A stretch of 64,000 nt of DNA from contig NC_079897.1 of NCBI RefSeq assembly GCF_024868665.1, forward strand, positions 8,218,403 through 8,282,402, in the 5' to 3' direction. A program made the translations under genes and the position numbers. Shown here one piece after another: positions 32,190 through 42,890 of the stretch (position 1 is the first letter of the stretch; each line of letters starts with the position of its first letter). The DNA is from Triplophysa rosa (lineage: Eukaryota; Chordata; Actinopteri; Cypriniformes; Nemacheilidae). The notes beneath the pieces are model-generated. The model was not told the DNA's origin. It saw only the letters and a list, made by a program, of their open reading frames with translations, and searched no databases.

Positions 32190-32415
32190 GGTTGGGAAGA
32201 AAGCGTGGATGCAGCTGTTTCTCATCTTTTAAAAACATGTTTATCATGCAGCCCCAAAGATCAGGCCCTCAGTCTCAGCACCGGCCCACTGATCATTCCC
32301 AAAGACACATCACATTTGAAGAAACACATCACTCTGCTCTGTGACCGCTTGGGCAAAGGCGGACGACTCTCTCTCTCCTCAGAGGCCAGCGTTTCTCCAC
32401 CTGTCATGATGCAAG
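32190..32415 (+). CDS. Host gene exon candidate 1, unrecognised protein
   Basis: A 226-bp open segment is preceded by 'tattttctttgtttttcag' and followed by the donor g/gtcaga at 32416. Read in phase 0 it encodes 75 residues, from 'GWEESVDAAVSHLLKTCLSC' through 'LIIPKDTSHLKKHITLLCDR' and 'LGKGGRLSLSSE' to 'SPPVMMQ', with a final split G. The composition is that of an ordinary soluble protein, with an amphipathic helix-like start. It resembles none of the transposon proteins in the window. I do not recognise the family. The ending phase (1) fits the starting phase of the exon candidate at 50304. There is no ATG start, so this is an internal exon. Host origin is inferred from the splice sites and codon texture. 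Confidence 0.65.
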
Positions 32416-32522
32416 GTCAGAATTCTTTGTAGAGATACAGACCATTTCACATTCAGTTATTTAACATAGAATGGATCTGCTTTACCACTGTTACAGTGAA
32501 ATGTTTAAGGGTTGTTGATTTC
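32416..32522 (+). other. Start of intron after exon candidate 1
   Basis: A short AT-rich segment between the exon donor and the first MITE. No feature is seen. Confidence 0.4.
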
Positions 32523-32886
32523 TTAAAGCAGCACTTTGTAGTTTTTGCGTAGTTTTACCTTAAAATAATGTCACTAAAATTATTTCAGTGGTAGAATAAC
32601 TGGACAAATTCTACTCCCGCTGCTACCTGAGCAGCCTCATAGTGGCTACTACCACACTCTGTGTTCGGGTCGGTACCCACAGCCCGCCCACCCCCTGCCT
32701 GCGGGAGAGTGCGACATGGTTTCCAAATGACGTTTCTGAAATCGCTGGTTTAGTAAATAAATTTACATGTATTGCACTGCCGCGGGGAAGCTTATAGAGA
32801 CTTTATTTACGACACTTGTAACAGACAATTGCGCTTATCAACCACATGAGGGAGCCGTGAGCAAAAGTTCTAAAGTGTTGCTTTAA
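32523..32886. mobile_element. MITE bounded by TTAA, immediately 5' of a second one
   Basis: Ends 'ttaaagcagcactttgtag' and the complementary-type 'ctaaagtgttgctttaa' form imperfect inverted repeats of about 27 bp. TTAA lies at both edges, as for piggyBac-like elements. The right TTAA (32883-32886) is also the left TTAA of the next element. Confidence 0.7.
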
Positions 32887-33833
32887 AGGGATAATCCGCC
32901 CCAAAATGAAAATACGGTCATGAATTACTCCCCCCAAGTTGTTCCAAACCTGTATACATTTCAAAGAAAGATATTTGGAACATTTTTAGAAACTGACATG
33001 TCTGGGACATCATTGACAACCATCATAGGAAAAAATACAGTTTATTTTTTTTCTGTTGAACACAAAATAAGGTATTTTGAAGAATTTAGGAAAGCAAACA
33101 GGTCTTGGGCACCTTTGACTACCATTTAAATGTTTCCTTCTGTGTAAGTCAATGAGTGCGTTTACATTCTTGCTCCGATTATGCTTAATAAGATAACAAG
33201 TAAGGTCATGTAAACGCGTAAAACGGTTTTCTTTTATGTGGGAAATGTCATAAACGGTGTAAGCAAAACCTGCTCGGCAGAGGTAGTTTTTTGCCCATCA
33301 CTCCAATTTTGCATTGCATGTAAATACCTTTACCGGTTTTCTCCCAGTTTTGTTTATGTGCGCATGTCTCACATCACAATGGTAAAAGTCTCAATTGGAA
33401 GTAACAGTAAAATAATGCATAACAGTCCGCTCTCAAATCATGTAGTTGATGTAGAAACGGCAAAATGAAAAACTATTGTTGCATATGCAGGTACTGCAGA
33501 CATGTGAAGAGATATAAAAATACAGCTTCCAACTGAGTAATGGGCAAAAAACTACATCTGCCAAACAAGTTTTGCTTATGCCGTTTATGACCTTTCCCCG
33601 ATAAAAGAAAACCGTTTCACGTGTTTACATGACCTTACTTGTTATCAGCATATTAAGCATAATCGGAGTAAGACTGTGCGTGTAAACGCACTCAATGATG
33701 TCCCAGAAATTGGTAACATTTTTCTAAATATCTTTCTTTGTGTTCAACAGAACAAAGAAATTGATACAGGTCTGGAACATATTGAGAGTAATTTATCACA
33801 GAATTTTCATTTTTGGGTGGAGTATCCCTTTAA
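32883..33833. mobile_element. TTAA-flanked MITE (Looper/piggyBac-like), interrupted
   Basis: The left end 'ttaaagggataatccgcccc' and the right end 'gggtggagtatccctttaa' are inverted repeats. Inside lie 'gttgttccaaacctgtata' and 'tctgttgaacac' on both arms. I recognise this as the abundant cyprinid repeat with 'ttaaagggatagttcaccc' ends, usually linked to Looper (piggyBac) elements. It is split by a second MITE at 33154-33693. Confidence 0.8.
33154..33693. mobile_element. Long-palindrome MITE nested in the TTAA MITE
   Basis: The arms 'gagtgcgtttacattcttgc', then 'tccgattatgctta', and their complement form an inverted repeat of well over 60 bp. A second pair, 'aaaacggttttcttttat', extends it. 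It is flanked by aat on both sides (33151-33153, 33694-33696). No coding capacity. The 3-bp duplication could fit PIF/Harbinger only loosely, so the superfamily is open. Confidence 0.8.
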
Positions 33834-34477
33834 TGTGCATCAGGAGTATACACATCAAACATTTAAAATCAAGTGGACTTTTGACAAAAATGTAACGTGC
33901 ATTATTTAATAAACAAAAATATGTGTCATTGTTTTTCACACAGGCAATAACATACTGCGGTTTACAACATGGTCTTAAAAATAAAGCTTATAAAATTTTG
34001 TAAAATACAATTGTTTATACAGTGTATAAAATTCCCATGGCTTGTGCACATCCACCAATGTCTGCTTTTATTAAGCCAAACATTTGCCAAACATAAAACA
34101 ATTAATTTTAATGAGTTAAGCCATGTGCACTGAGCCACTAATATGACGAAACGTAAACTTCTCAATTGAGACTGTAGTGATGGTGACACAAGAGCTGGAT
34201 CCAAATGCAGACAGTCTTTCAGTGCATTCCAAATGGGACATATCACCATCTAAAGGGCACTTTGGGAAGGGGACACCACACAAAATGTCTCTACAGATAA
34301 AGTGAAAATGGTTGTTTTACTTTTTATTGCTCCTATCGCCAAGTGAATTTTAAACAGACACAGTTGCAGTATTCCCTCCAAAGTTTACAGATCAAGAGCT
34401 CTGCTCTTCAAAGGGGGTAGGGCATAGGGATGATCATTTAACGGGATTCACCCTTTATTAAATCCAAGGACTTTAAA
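33834..34477. other. Intron-like, no gene seen
   Basis: AT-rich sequence; the minus-strand frame at 33962-34249 shows no known motif. The segment ends where a Tc1 fragment begins. Confidence 0.4.
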
Positions 34478-34866
34478 CGTGACATGGTTGTTGGTGTCAG
34501 ACGGGCCGGTCTGAGTATTTCACAATCTGCTCAGTTACTGGGATTTTCACGCACAACTCCATCTCTAGGGTTTACAGAGAATGGTCCATTGATATCCAGT
34601 GAGCGGCAGGTTTGTGGAAAATGCCTTGTTGATGTCAGAGGAGAATGGGCAGACTGGTTTGAGATGTTAGAAAGGCAATAGTAACTCAAATATCCATTCG
34701 TTACAACAAAGGTATGCAGAACACCATCTCTGAACACACAACACGTCGACCCTTGAAGCACATGGGCTACAGCAGCAGAAAACCATACCGGCTGCCACTC
34801 CTGTCAGCTAGGAACAGGAAACTGAGGCTACAATTCTTACAGGCTCACCGGAATTGGACAAATGAT
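34478..34866 (+). pseudogene. Tc1 transposase N-terminal fragment
   Basis: The plus strand encodes the paired-like DNA-binding region of a Tc1 transposase: 'MVVGVRRAGLSISQSAQLLG' at 34482, then 'CGKCLVDVRGEW', 'ISEHTTRRPLKHMGYSSRKP' and 'LLSARNRKLRLQFLQAHRNW', with frameshifts. Compare the intact start of the same family at 63816. The DDE catalytic domain is missing, because an Ngaro-like element begins at 34864-34866 in the middle of the protein. Confidence 0.85.
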
Positions 34867-36402
34867 GTTTTATTAACAAAGTTCGGGAGGAGCACGTGCA
34901 GATAAATAACCATCTGGCTTTCAATCACACAACCGGCTGGCTTCCAATCAAAGTAATCACCTAACCAGCAATATAAATACCAAAGCAGTCTTACCTTCAG
35001 TCTCTCAATTATCTCTCGACATGGCAGAAATTGAAACAGTAATGAACGACTCAAACATCCAGGATAATACTACGGAACCAAACGGAGTCCAACTCTCCAG
35101 CACCGGCCAGGTCACCCCAAGCGAATCTCCGGACGCTTCACGGTTCCTCCGGTCTTCACGTGCAGCATCTCGCACTCCGAGACGTGAGTACGAGCAGTCT
35201 CCCCCCACCCTCAAGGCGAGTGCCACCTTCGCCGGTATCTTCCTATGCCTCAGCCCATCATACAGTCCCCGCCATCAGGAAATGGACAGTCCTGGGCATC
35301 AGGCTGGCCCTCAACAATGTCATCCCTTTCGCCAGGCGGCTCAACAAAGCGGAGCTTTACGAGCTTATACTGCTCCAACCTTCTTCACACTCTGTCCCCC
35401 AAACCAGCTTCCCAGACGAGAACAAATAATTCACCAAACCCTCCAGGCCAGAGTCACAACACTGCAGCAGACCTTCAGCTAGCCTGAGTTGCCCTCCCGA
35501 CTCCCCGGCGAACAGCCCCGGCACTTCACAGGATCCAAAGACCCCGAGCCACTACACCAGCGCGAGCCAGCCACCACCTGTTCTTGCTTCCAGATCCCAA
35601 CCCCCGCCTTTCACAACCTCTTTCCCGTCCTGCAGTCCCTCCGTCAAGCAGCAGCGAGGATGCCTCAGCTCGCGGCGCAGCCCCTGGCCATCTACACTCC
35701 CCATCTCCTCTCCACCTCTGCCCCAGGAGCTGAACCTAACATGAGGCTGCCTCCGCTAGCGAGTCAAGCCCTGGCTGCCTACACTCCCAACTTTTTCTCC
35801 ACCTCTGCCCCAGGAGCTGAACCTAGCATGAAGATGCCACCACTAGACCCGGCCACCTACCCTTCCTTTCTTCTTTCCGCTTCCGCGCCAGGAGCCAAAC
35901 CAAGCGTGAGGCTGCCTCCGCCATCGGCTCCAGCGACAGCCTTCCTTCCTTCTATCCCTCTCCCCAGAGCCCACCCTTCCGCTTCATCCATGCCTATCCC
36001 ACCCAATGCCCTGGCTCTGGATCCTCCCCCCATCATCAGCAGCATCCGAAACCAGATCCTAGCAGTTGCGGACATAGACCTTTTTACACTCCTCTCAGCT
36101 CTGTCACCTCCACCCTCAGATCGCCAAATCCCCTGCGGAGATTTTTTCGTCACCTTTAAAAACACTCCCCACAATTTATCACATATTCTTTTTCAGAATT
36201 CACGATCGCTTTCTCACGCTACACAGATATAATCTGCACCGCCTACCCACACAGGAGATGGGAGCTCGTGTTATCTCACGGAGGATCCCATTTTTACACA
36301 TATCATCATATCACCTTTTCTCAGCCAAATGTGCAATCCACGTAGCGCTATGGAACCAGTGCCCCTATTGGGGAGCACTGGATAACGAGCTACATAACAG
36401 AG
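34866..36402 (+). mobile_element. Ngaro/PAT-like element, 5' part with A1 repeat and ORF1
   Basis: It starts with an A repeat ('gttcgggaggagcacgtgca' at 34881, 34866-35010), followed by ORF1 from the ATG at 35021. The 3' part (RT, recombinase, B-A-B repeats) is absent: at 36403 a DIRS element begins inside ORF1. The family is the one seen in opposite orientation at 24637-27500. Confidence 0.7.
35021..36402 (+). pseudogene. ORF1 (gag-like) of the Ngaro/PAT-like element
   Basis: The frame starts 'MAEIETVMNDSNIQDNTTE'. A frameshift near 35200 moves the protein to 'AIRKWTVLGIRLALNNVIPF', then 'ARRLNKAELYEL', a segment like a SAP-type helix-turn-helix. A long proline-rich region follows (35489-36060) with three loose repeats of the form 'FSTSAPGAEPSMKMPP'. 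Then come 'LFTLLSALSPPPSDRQI' and 'CGDFFVTFKNTPHNLSHI', and, after another frameshift, 'FYTYHHLFSAKCAIHVALWN' and 'QCPYWGALDNELHNRV'. Fish relatives continue with a Cys-rich block, cut off here by the DIRS end. ORF1 of such elements is thought to bind nucleic acid as Gag does; this copy is frameshifted and truncated. Confidence 0.65.
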
Positions 36403-36840
36403 TTCCCTTTCTGTCAGTCTCTCGACATTGTGTCAAACTGACAGAATGGGGTTTGAACTTGAGAACCTATCATCTCTGATTGTACTTTTAAAAGGCCAAT
36501 GAACTTGGCGAATGGCATGGCATGACAGTCTCCGCCCCGTACATATGGGTATAAAAGGAAGGTGGCATGTCCATTCATTCACCTTTTGTTCTTCGGAACC
36601 TGCGAAGCTAATGCTGAGCGAATTATCTCTTGAGTACTACTGCATTCTACAATGCAGAACAGCGGATTCGTCCTGGTGTGTGCGACTTCCCCTGGGCGCT
36701 TTGGTAGCGAGCCGAAGGTGTCTATTAGAGCAAATTTCTAAAAGAGCTGAAATTTCTTACAGTGTATACTTGTCGCCAGGCATGTCTTGCCGCTATAATC
36801 TTGGATGTGACCGCCTCATCCTCGAGCCTGACAGGCACAA
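36403..36840 (+). repeat. DIRS-2 5' inverted terminal repeat and leader
   Basis: It is the partner of 43370-43789 in inverted orientation, identical in order from 'ttccctttctgtc' through 'aaaaggccaatgaacttgg', 'gggtataaaaggaa' and 'aaagagctgaaatttc' to the start of gag. The TATA-like box at about 36550 suits the element's promoter. Confidence 0.8.
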
Positions 36841-37530
36841 TACCTGCATCACATGCCTGGGTCACCAGCATGCTTAAGTAGCATTTGTGGATACGGCATG
36901 TCTGCACTGCGACACATGTCTATCAAGGTATTGTGGTCACAGTTGGCTGTGTTCTTTTTGGACACAGCCATAACATTGTCTGCTTCCTGTTCCGCGGCTG
37001 CTGCCAAGTCGTCTGCAGCGGCGAGGGGCGATGGTGATATGGGGGTTCCCATGAACGTTAACCCATTGCAGCAATTGCGACTGTCCAGGCTCCGTTATGC
37101 TCACCTAACCTGTCTCCGATGGGCGGCAGTAGACCGTCCCATAGCGGATCAGCGTGCAGAGATTTCCGTCACAGCATCAGATGGCGACTTCCTGGCATCA
37201 GACGCTGATGACTCCCTGGAGCTACCGGCTTCGGTCGGTCAAGCCCAGGACGAGTCTGACGTGGAGATCTCCAGCACTCACGGCTAGACTCTTGGTACCT
37301 GGATATGGAGTGCGGTGGCAACCGCGTTCCGCCCCGATATCTTTTTCCCGGAAATGCATGAAGAGCTCACGAAGACCGGGAACACCCCCTTTTCGGTGCG
37401 TTCGCGGCAAATGAGCTCGGTCGCTCTGACTTCCCTCGACACTGAAGCAGCTAAGGGCTATGTCAATGTACCCCAGGTTGAGCATGCCGTTGCGGTACAT
37501 TTGTGCCTGCAGACCCGTCGAGCTCCTGCC
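36782..37530 (+). pseudogene. DIRS-2 gag-like ORF1
   Basis: The N-terminal zinc-binding part starts 'MSCRYNLGCDRLILEPDRHN' and 'TCITCLGHQHA', with cysteines and histidines in the spacing seen in fish DIRS gag, then a second Cys pair near 36905. Frameshifts and stops follow. The later part reads 'PEMHEELTKTGNTPFSVRSR', 'SLDTEAAKGYVNVPQVEH' and 'AVAVHLCLQT' (37315-37520), as in DIRS-1. The C-terminal half of gag is deleted. DIRS-1 has the complementary part, so the two copies together cover the protein, but neither is intact. Confidence 0.8.
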
Positions 37531-37559
37531 CCGGCGCCCCCCTCTCAGGCGGCCCCTGA

Positions 37560-38600
37560 CGGGGCCTCCTCCTCTGGAGTCAGCAGCTGGTGGAATCCCT
37601 GCGGCCAACTCATATCCCGGGCGACCTCAACCAGACAGCCGATGTGCTCTCTCGGCAGGTCACGCTCAGGAGATCTTGAGTGACCTGCCTCCCACAGTCG
37701 TGAGCACGATCACTCAGGCAAGAGCCCCAGCCACTAGGCGACTGTACGCCTAAAAGTGGCGCCTCTTCTTGTCTTGGTGTTCTTCCCACTTGGAAGACAC
37801 ATAGAATTGAGTGCTCGGTTTCGTGCTGTCCTTCGTTCAGGAAAGCTTAAAGAGCAACCTCTCTCCCTCCATGCTCAAGTCTCTCGGACAGCACGACTTG
37901 GTCATCAGGTTCCTGAGGGGCGCGAGCAGGGTGAATCCTCTCTGACCGTGCTCGGTACCCTTTTGGGACTTTAATGTCATCCTTGTGGGCCTGGGAAGGG
38001 CCCCGTTTCAGCCCCTAGGAGAAGCCGCTCTACATCATCTCACGATGAAGACCAATCTCCTAGTGGCGCTCGCTTCCATCAAGAGGGTAGTGGATCCGGT
38101 AGCATGCAGTCTCTTTGTCCAACGAGTGCCTAGAGTTCGGGCCGGGTGACTCTCACGTGGTGCTGAGACCCCGGCCTGGCTACGTGCCCAAAGTTCCCAC
38201 CACTCCCTTCAGGGACCAGGAGATGAACTTGCAGGCGCTCCCCCCTGGGAAGGAAGACCCAACCCCTACCTTGTTGTGTCCAGTACACACCCTGCGCCTC
38301 TACTTGGACCGGACGCAGGGCTTCAGAAGCTCTGAGCAGCTCTTTGTCTGTTTTGGAGGACAGCAGAAGGGGAAAGCTGTCTCCAAACAGAGATTGGCAC
38401 ATTGGATCGTGGATGCCATCACTTTGGTGTACCGATCCCAAGATCTCCCGTGCCCACTGGCAGTGAGAGCCCACTCCACCCAGGGTGTAGCCTCCTCAAG
38501 GGCACTGGCTCAGGGCGCCTCTCTGGCAGAGATCTGCAGAACTGCATGTTGGGCTACACCCAATACATTCGCGAGATTCTACAACCTCCGGTAGAGCCGG
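37560..38600 (+). pseudogene. DIRS-2 RNase H tail and tyrosine recombinase
   Basis: Directly after the gag fragment the sequence reads 'THIPGDLNQTADVLSRQVTL' (37600-37660), the end of RNase H, so RT was removed by an internal deletion. The recombinase follows: 'TITQARAPATRRLYA' (37707-37752), then frameshifted core-binding sequence. At 38115-38594 comes 'NECLEFGPGDSHVVLRPRPG', 'LFVCFGGQQKGKAVSKQRLA', 'VRAHSTQGVASSRALAQGAS' and 'ATPNTFARFYNLRVEP'. The catalytic Tyr in FYNLR is present, but the HxxR box reads HSTQ, with the essential Arg changed to Gln, probably CpG decay of CGG. Together with the frameshifts this means it is inactive. Confidence 0.85.
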
Positions 38601-39191
38601 TGTCTGCCCGCATCTTGCACAACAGGTAAGACCGATGGCCGGCTTGGCGTACGCCTGCAAAGCACCTTCTCCCCTTCATCAGGTGATTCAGTGCGCTATT
38701 CCAGCTTCCCTACTTCCTCCACTGGGTGAAGTATAAGCATTCCATCCATCACTAAGCACTTTCGAGTTTATGAGCCGGACGGAGCGGCTCGTAGTCCAAG
38801 CCCAGTATAAGTGAGTTTCCATCACGAGGTGAACCCCTATACCTGAGCTAGTGCTCCACACGTAGTGACTCCCACTCCTTGGGTGGTTCTATCTGACATT
38901 TCCTCACTCTTGGTTCCCCTGTTGGTGAACCTGTGACCTCCCCTCGGTGGACTCCACCACTTCTGTGCACCCCTAGTTGGGGCCACGCACTACTTCTCCC
39001 ATGAGATCTCCCCACTGGTGAGACCGTGTAGGTTTTCCGCGTATTATCTCCTTCAGGCGAGGGGGTAGCGCTTTCCAGTGTTCCTTACGATGCCGGGCGG
39101 CTATCTCGTCTCTAGAGAAGGAATTCCACCGCCTTTATGGCCGTTTTGAAGGGCCTCTCATTGTTGACTCACTCGAACTGATGCCTTATTA
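38601..39191 (+). other. DIRS-2 3' untranslated region, left part
   Basis: Aligns by eye with the reverse complement of 8530-8843 in DIRS-1 ('tgccgggcggct', 'tctcccatgag', 'cactaagcact'). It is interrupted at about 39192 by LINE B and resumes at about 43110. Confidence 0.7.
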
Positions 39192-39210
39192 CAATTCAAT
39201 TCAATTTTAT

Positions 39211-40242
39211 TTATATAGCGCTTTTCACAATGTGCATTGTTCCAAAGCAGCTTTACAGGAGCAAATAAGAAAAACACAGAAAGGTAAAACACAGCACAGT
39301 GCATGGTGTTTATAGACCAAGCAAGATCATTATAATAAATAATATCTAATAAATAAATGAATAAATAAATAAATAAATGCAGTCTCCCGGTGAGCAAGCC
39401 AACACTGCACTGCTCTGCTGTGGCGAGGAACCCAAACTCCAATGCTGAATAATGGAGAAAAAAAAACCTCGGGAGAAACCAGGCTCAGCCGGGAGGGCCA
39501 GATCTCCTCTGACGTGTCATGGCTGCACTCAGTGACCCCGACCAAAGCCACCGAGCAACGTCCACGAAGAACAGGGAGAGCCCACGAGCCGCGACCCAGG
39601 AAGCCCCACCCGCCGAAACCGTGCAGGTCCAACCCGGTCTCATTCCGCGATCAACAACAGACAACAGAGGAACAACCAGGGAAAAGTAGTAATGGCATAA
39701 TTAACTTTATTCCTCTGTTGTCCGACATCGACCACAAAACAAGACCAACCAGACCAGATCCACACAGTCCCAACAAATGAAACGCCCCGAACCACAACCA
39801 ACAAGCCCCCCCACTCCCCACAACACCCACCCAGCTACCTCCAATCAAAGTCACTGAGTGCAGCCATAACTTCAAACTGCTGTCGTGTGATGTAAGTTTA
39901 GCATTAAATACCAAGTATTGTAAATTTAGCATTTATGTGACAGGTAGTCCGTCTTTGCTCTCGGTTGGGGATGGAATTGTCTGAGCTGGGCCGGCCAGAT
40001 GGTCGCCTTTTTCTTGGGTGGTGATGGAATTGCCTTGGATGGAGCTGGATGGTCAGTCAGTCCGCAGGCTCTCGCAGGAGGATGGCACGGGATTTTCCGA
40101 TGTAGCTGGCGTAATCTCTAGTTGTGGATGGGCATATGACGTTCATCTGGGCCTGGCGGAATCTCTCCCTACCTCGGGATGGGCATCCCGAGGCGAGGGC
40201 AGAAACAGAAAGAGAATAATTAGCGTAGCTGCTGTTCATTAG
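39211..40242 (-). other. LINE B 3' UTR
   Basis: Non-coding sequence between the ORF2 stop and the tail, on the minus strand. It includes an ataaata-rich tract at 39340-39376 near the end. Short frames on both strands have no motifs. Confidence 0.75.
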
Positions 40243-42850
40243 CTATGTATTAGTGAATGCTTGGCTGAAAAGATGTGTCTTTAATCTAGATTTAAATTGG
40301 GAGAGTGTGTCTGACCCTCGAATAGTATCGGGGAGGCTATTCCAGAGTTTAGGTGCTACGTATGAGAAAGCTCTACCCCCTTTGGTGGATTTAGTTATTC
40401 TAGGTGTTATCAAAAGTCTGGAGTTTTGAGATCTTAGAGAGCGTGATGGGTTGTAGTGTGGTAGAAGCTCTGTTATGTAGGTAGGGGCTAAACCGTTTAA
40501 GGCTTTATAAGTAATTAAAAGAACTTTAAAGTCAATACGATACTTAATGGGTAACCAGTGAAGGGTTGATAACATTGGGGTTATGTGATCGTATTTTCTG
40601 GACCTGGTTAGAACTCTGGCAGCTGCATTCTGAACTAACTGTAGTTTGTTTATTGATGCTGCAGGACAACCACTAAGCAGTGCATTACAGTAGTCAAGTC
40701 TTGAGGTCACAAATGCATGAATAAGCTTCTCTGCATCAGCCACACATAAAATATTTCGCAGTTTGGCAACATTTCTAAGGTGGAAGAAGGCTGTTTTTGT
40801 GACATTTGAGATGTGATTTTTAAATGACAGGTTGCTGTCTAATATAACGCCAAGGTCTTTAACTGTATTTGTTGGAGTAACAGTGCAGCCTTCAATTTGC
40901 AGGTCATAATCCGAAATATTCTGCTCACGTGTCTTTGGTCCGATAAGTAATATTTCTGTTTTATTAGAATTTAAAAGAAGGAAATTACAAGTCATCCAAT
41001 GTTTTATATCTTTGATGCACTCTGCCAATTTGGATAGTTGGAAGGAATCATCTGGTCTTGATGAGATATATAGCTGAGTATCATCTGCATAACAGTGGAA
41101 GCTAATTCCATGTTTTCTAATAATGTTTCCAAGGGGCAGCATGTATATGGAGAATAGCAAGGGTCCTAAAACCGATCCCTGAGGTAATCTATAATTTACT
41201 TGCGTTAGATTTGATGAGTCCCCATTTAAATGGACAAATTGATGTCTGTCCGATAAGTAAGATCTGAACCATTGTAGTGCCTGTCCCTGAATACCGGTAT
41301 AATTGTGTAAGCGATCTAGAAGTATTTTATGGTCTACAGTATCAAACGCAGAACTAAGGTCAAGCAGGACTAGGAGTGAGATGTTACCTTTATCTGATGC
41401 TATAAGCAGGTCGTTTGTAATTTTAACGAGCGCAGTTTCAGTACTATGATGCAGTCTAAAGCCTGACTGGAATTTTTCGTGTATGTCATTATTTTGTAAG
41501 AAAGAGCACAACTGAGTGGACACTACTTTTTCTAGTATTTTAGACATGTAAGGGAGATTTGAAATCGGTCTATAGTTTCCTAGTTCATTGGGGTCTAAGT
41601 TTGGTTTCTTGATAAGAGGCTTAATGACGGCCAGTTTAAAGGCTCCTGGGACATGGCCTAGATTAATTGACGAGTTGATAATGTTATAAATGGGCTTAAT
41701 TGCAACGGGTAATAACTCTTTTAATAATTTAGTTGGTATGGGGTCTAATAAGCAAGTTGTAGGTTTAGATGTTGCAATAAGTTTAATTAAATCTTCCTGT
41801 TTTATAGGTGAAAAACACTGTAGCCTTTCTTTTGGGGCGATGGTTGGTACTAATTTATAGGACAGACTTGGAGGTTGGGTTTTTACTATATTGTCTCGTA
41901 TGTTTTCGATTTTCTCTGTAAAAAAATTCATGAAATCATTGCTACCAAGGTGCGGCGGAATACCCAGGTCAGGTGAAGTCTGTTTATTTGTTAGTTTAGC
42001 AACTGTACTAAATAAAAACCTTGGATTGTTTTTGTTAGTTTCTATGAGGTTACGGAGGTGCTCAGCCTTTGCTGCTTTTATTGCCTTTTTATAACAGTTT
42101 GCACTCTCTTTCCATGCAATTTTAAAGACCTCTAATTGGGTTTGTTTCCATTTGCGCTCCAGTTTACGTGTTTCTCTTTTTAGGGCGGGAGTGGTGCTAT
42201 TGTACCATGGTGCTGCGTTTTTCTCATTAATCTTTTTTGACTTCATAGGTGCGACAGCTTCTAATGTATTAGAGAAAATAGTGCCCAATTTGCTGGTCAT
42301 GTCATCGAGCGATTCTGTATTTATTGGTATGGTTATTAAAGGAGTCAGATCTGGCAAGCTCTTTGCGAAACTATCCTTTAGTAGTCGAGGTAATTGTTCT
42401 ACCCTGTCGATAACGAGTTAAACGGCTGATTTCTGCAGTGCGCAGTGTACATGTTATAAGATAGTGATCAGTGACATCGTCGCTTTGAGGTATAATATCT
42501 ATATTGGTTAGATCGGCTCCGTGAGATATAATCAAGTCTAGTGTATGATTAAATCGATGTGTGGGTCCATTGATGTGTTGTGTTACTCCAAAAGAGTGTA
42601 ATAGCTCTGTAAACGCCACTGCTAATGCATCGTTAGCACTATCTAAGTGGATATTAAAGTCTCCGACAATTAGCACTTTATCAACGTCAGTGTAGGGACC
42701 AGGGGGTCTATACACTGTAGCCAACGTACAAGAAAGCAATGATTTTTTACTGTCAATTGGAACAATTATGTTCAACGCAAGCACTTCAAATGATTTAAAT
42801 TTATGCTCCGTTCTCTGAGTTACAGTAAGAAAGTCTCTAAAGATTGTTGC
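40243..42850 (-). pseudogene. LINE B endonuclease/reverse transcriptase
   Basis: Endonuclease remnant (42850-42371): 'FEVLALNIIVPIDSK', 'LATVYRPPGPYTD', 'VLIVGDFNIHLDSANDAL', 'NHTLDLIISHGA' and 'VTDHYLITC'. A one-base insertion in the 'STTKGTAG'-type site near 42372 shifts the frame, where relatives read STTKD. From 42357 a 704-residue frame runs to the end: 'NYRPISNLPYMSKILEKVV', 'FQSGFRLHHSTETALVKI', motif A 'LLDLSSAFDTVDHKILL', '[18 protein letters not shown]' and the catalytic '[12 protein letters not shown]'. Then come 'SRLDYCNALLSGCPAASI' and 'LHWLPIKYRIDFKVLLITYK', ending 'SRLKTHLFSQAFTNT'. All RT motifs are intact. Inactive through the 5' truncation and single frameshift. Motif B starts LPQG instead of the usual VPQG. 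Confidence 0.9.
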
Positions 42851-42890
42851 GACACTGCCAACTCGACCAACCGGATGTGGCTGAGGCTAA

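Larger units (their letters stand above)
39192..42890 (-). mobile_element. LINE B: L2-superfamily LINE, 5'-truncated
   Basis: The minus-strand 3' end reads 'agcgctatataaataaaatt' followed by a gaatt repeat tail at 39192-39210. The 5' end is cut inside the endonuclease domain near 42890. It carries one long, almost intact ORF2 piece with one small frameshift. It lies in the 3' UTR of DIRS-2 and is therefore younger than that element. Confidence 0.88.

Noticed and set aside
39330..39932. ORFs on both strands near the LINE B 3' end
   Set aside because: They lie in the LINE B 3' UTR, lack domains and overlap each other on opposite strands.
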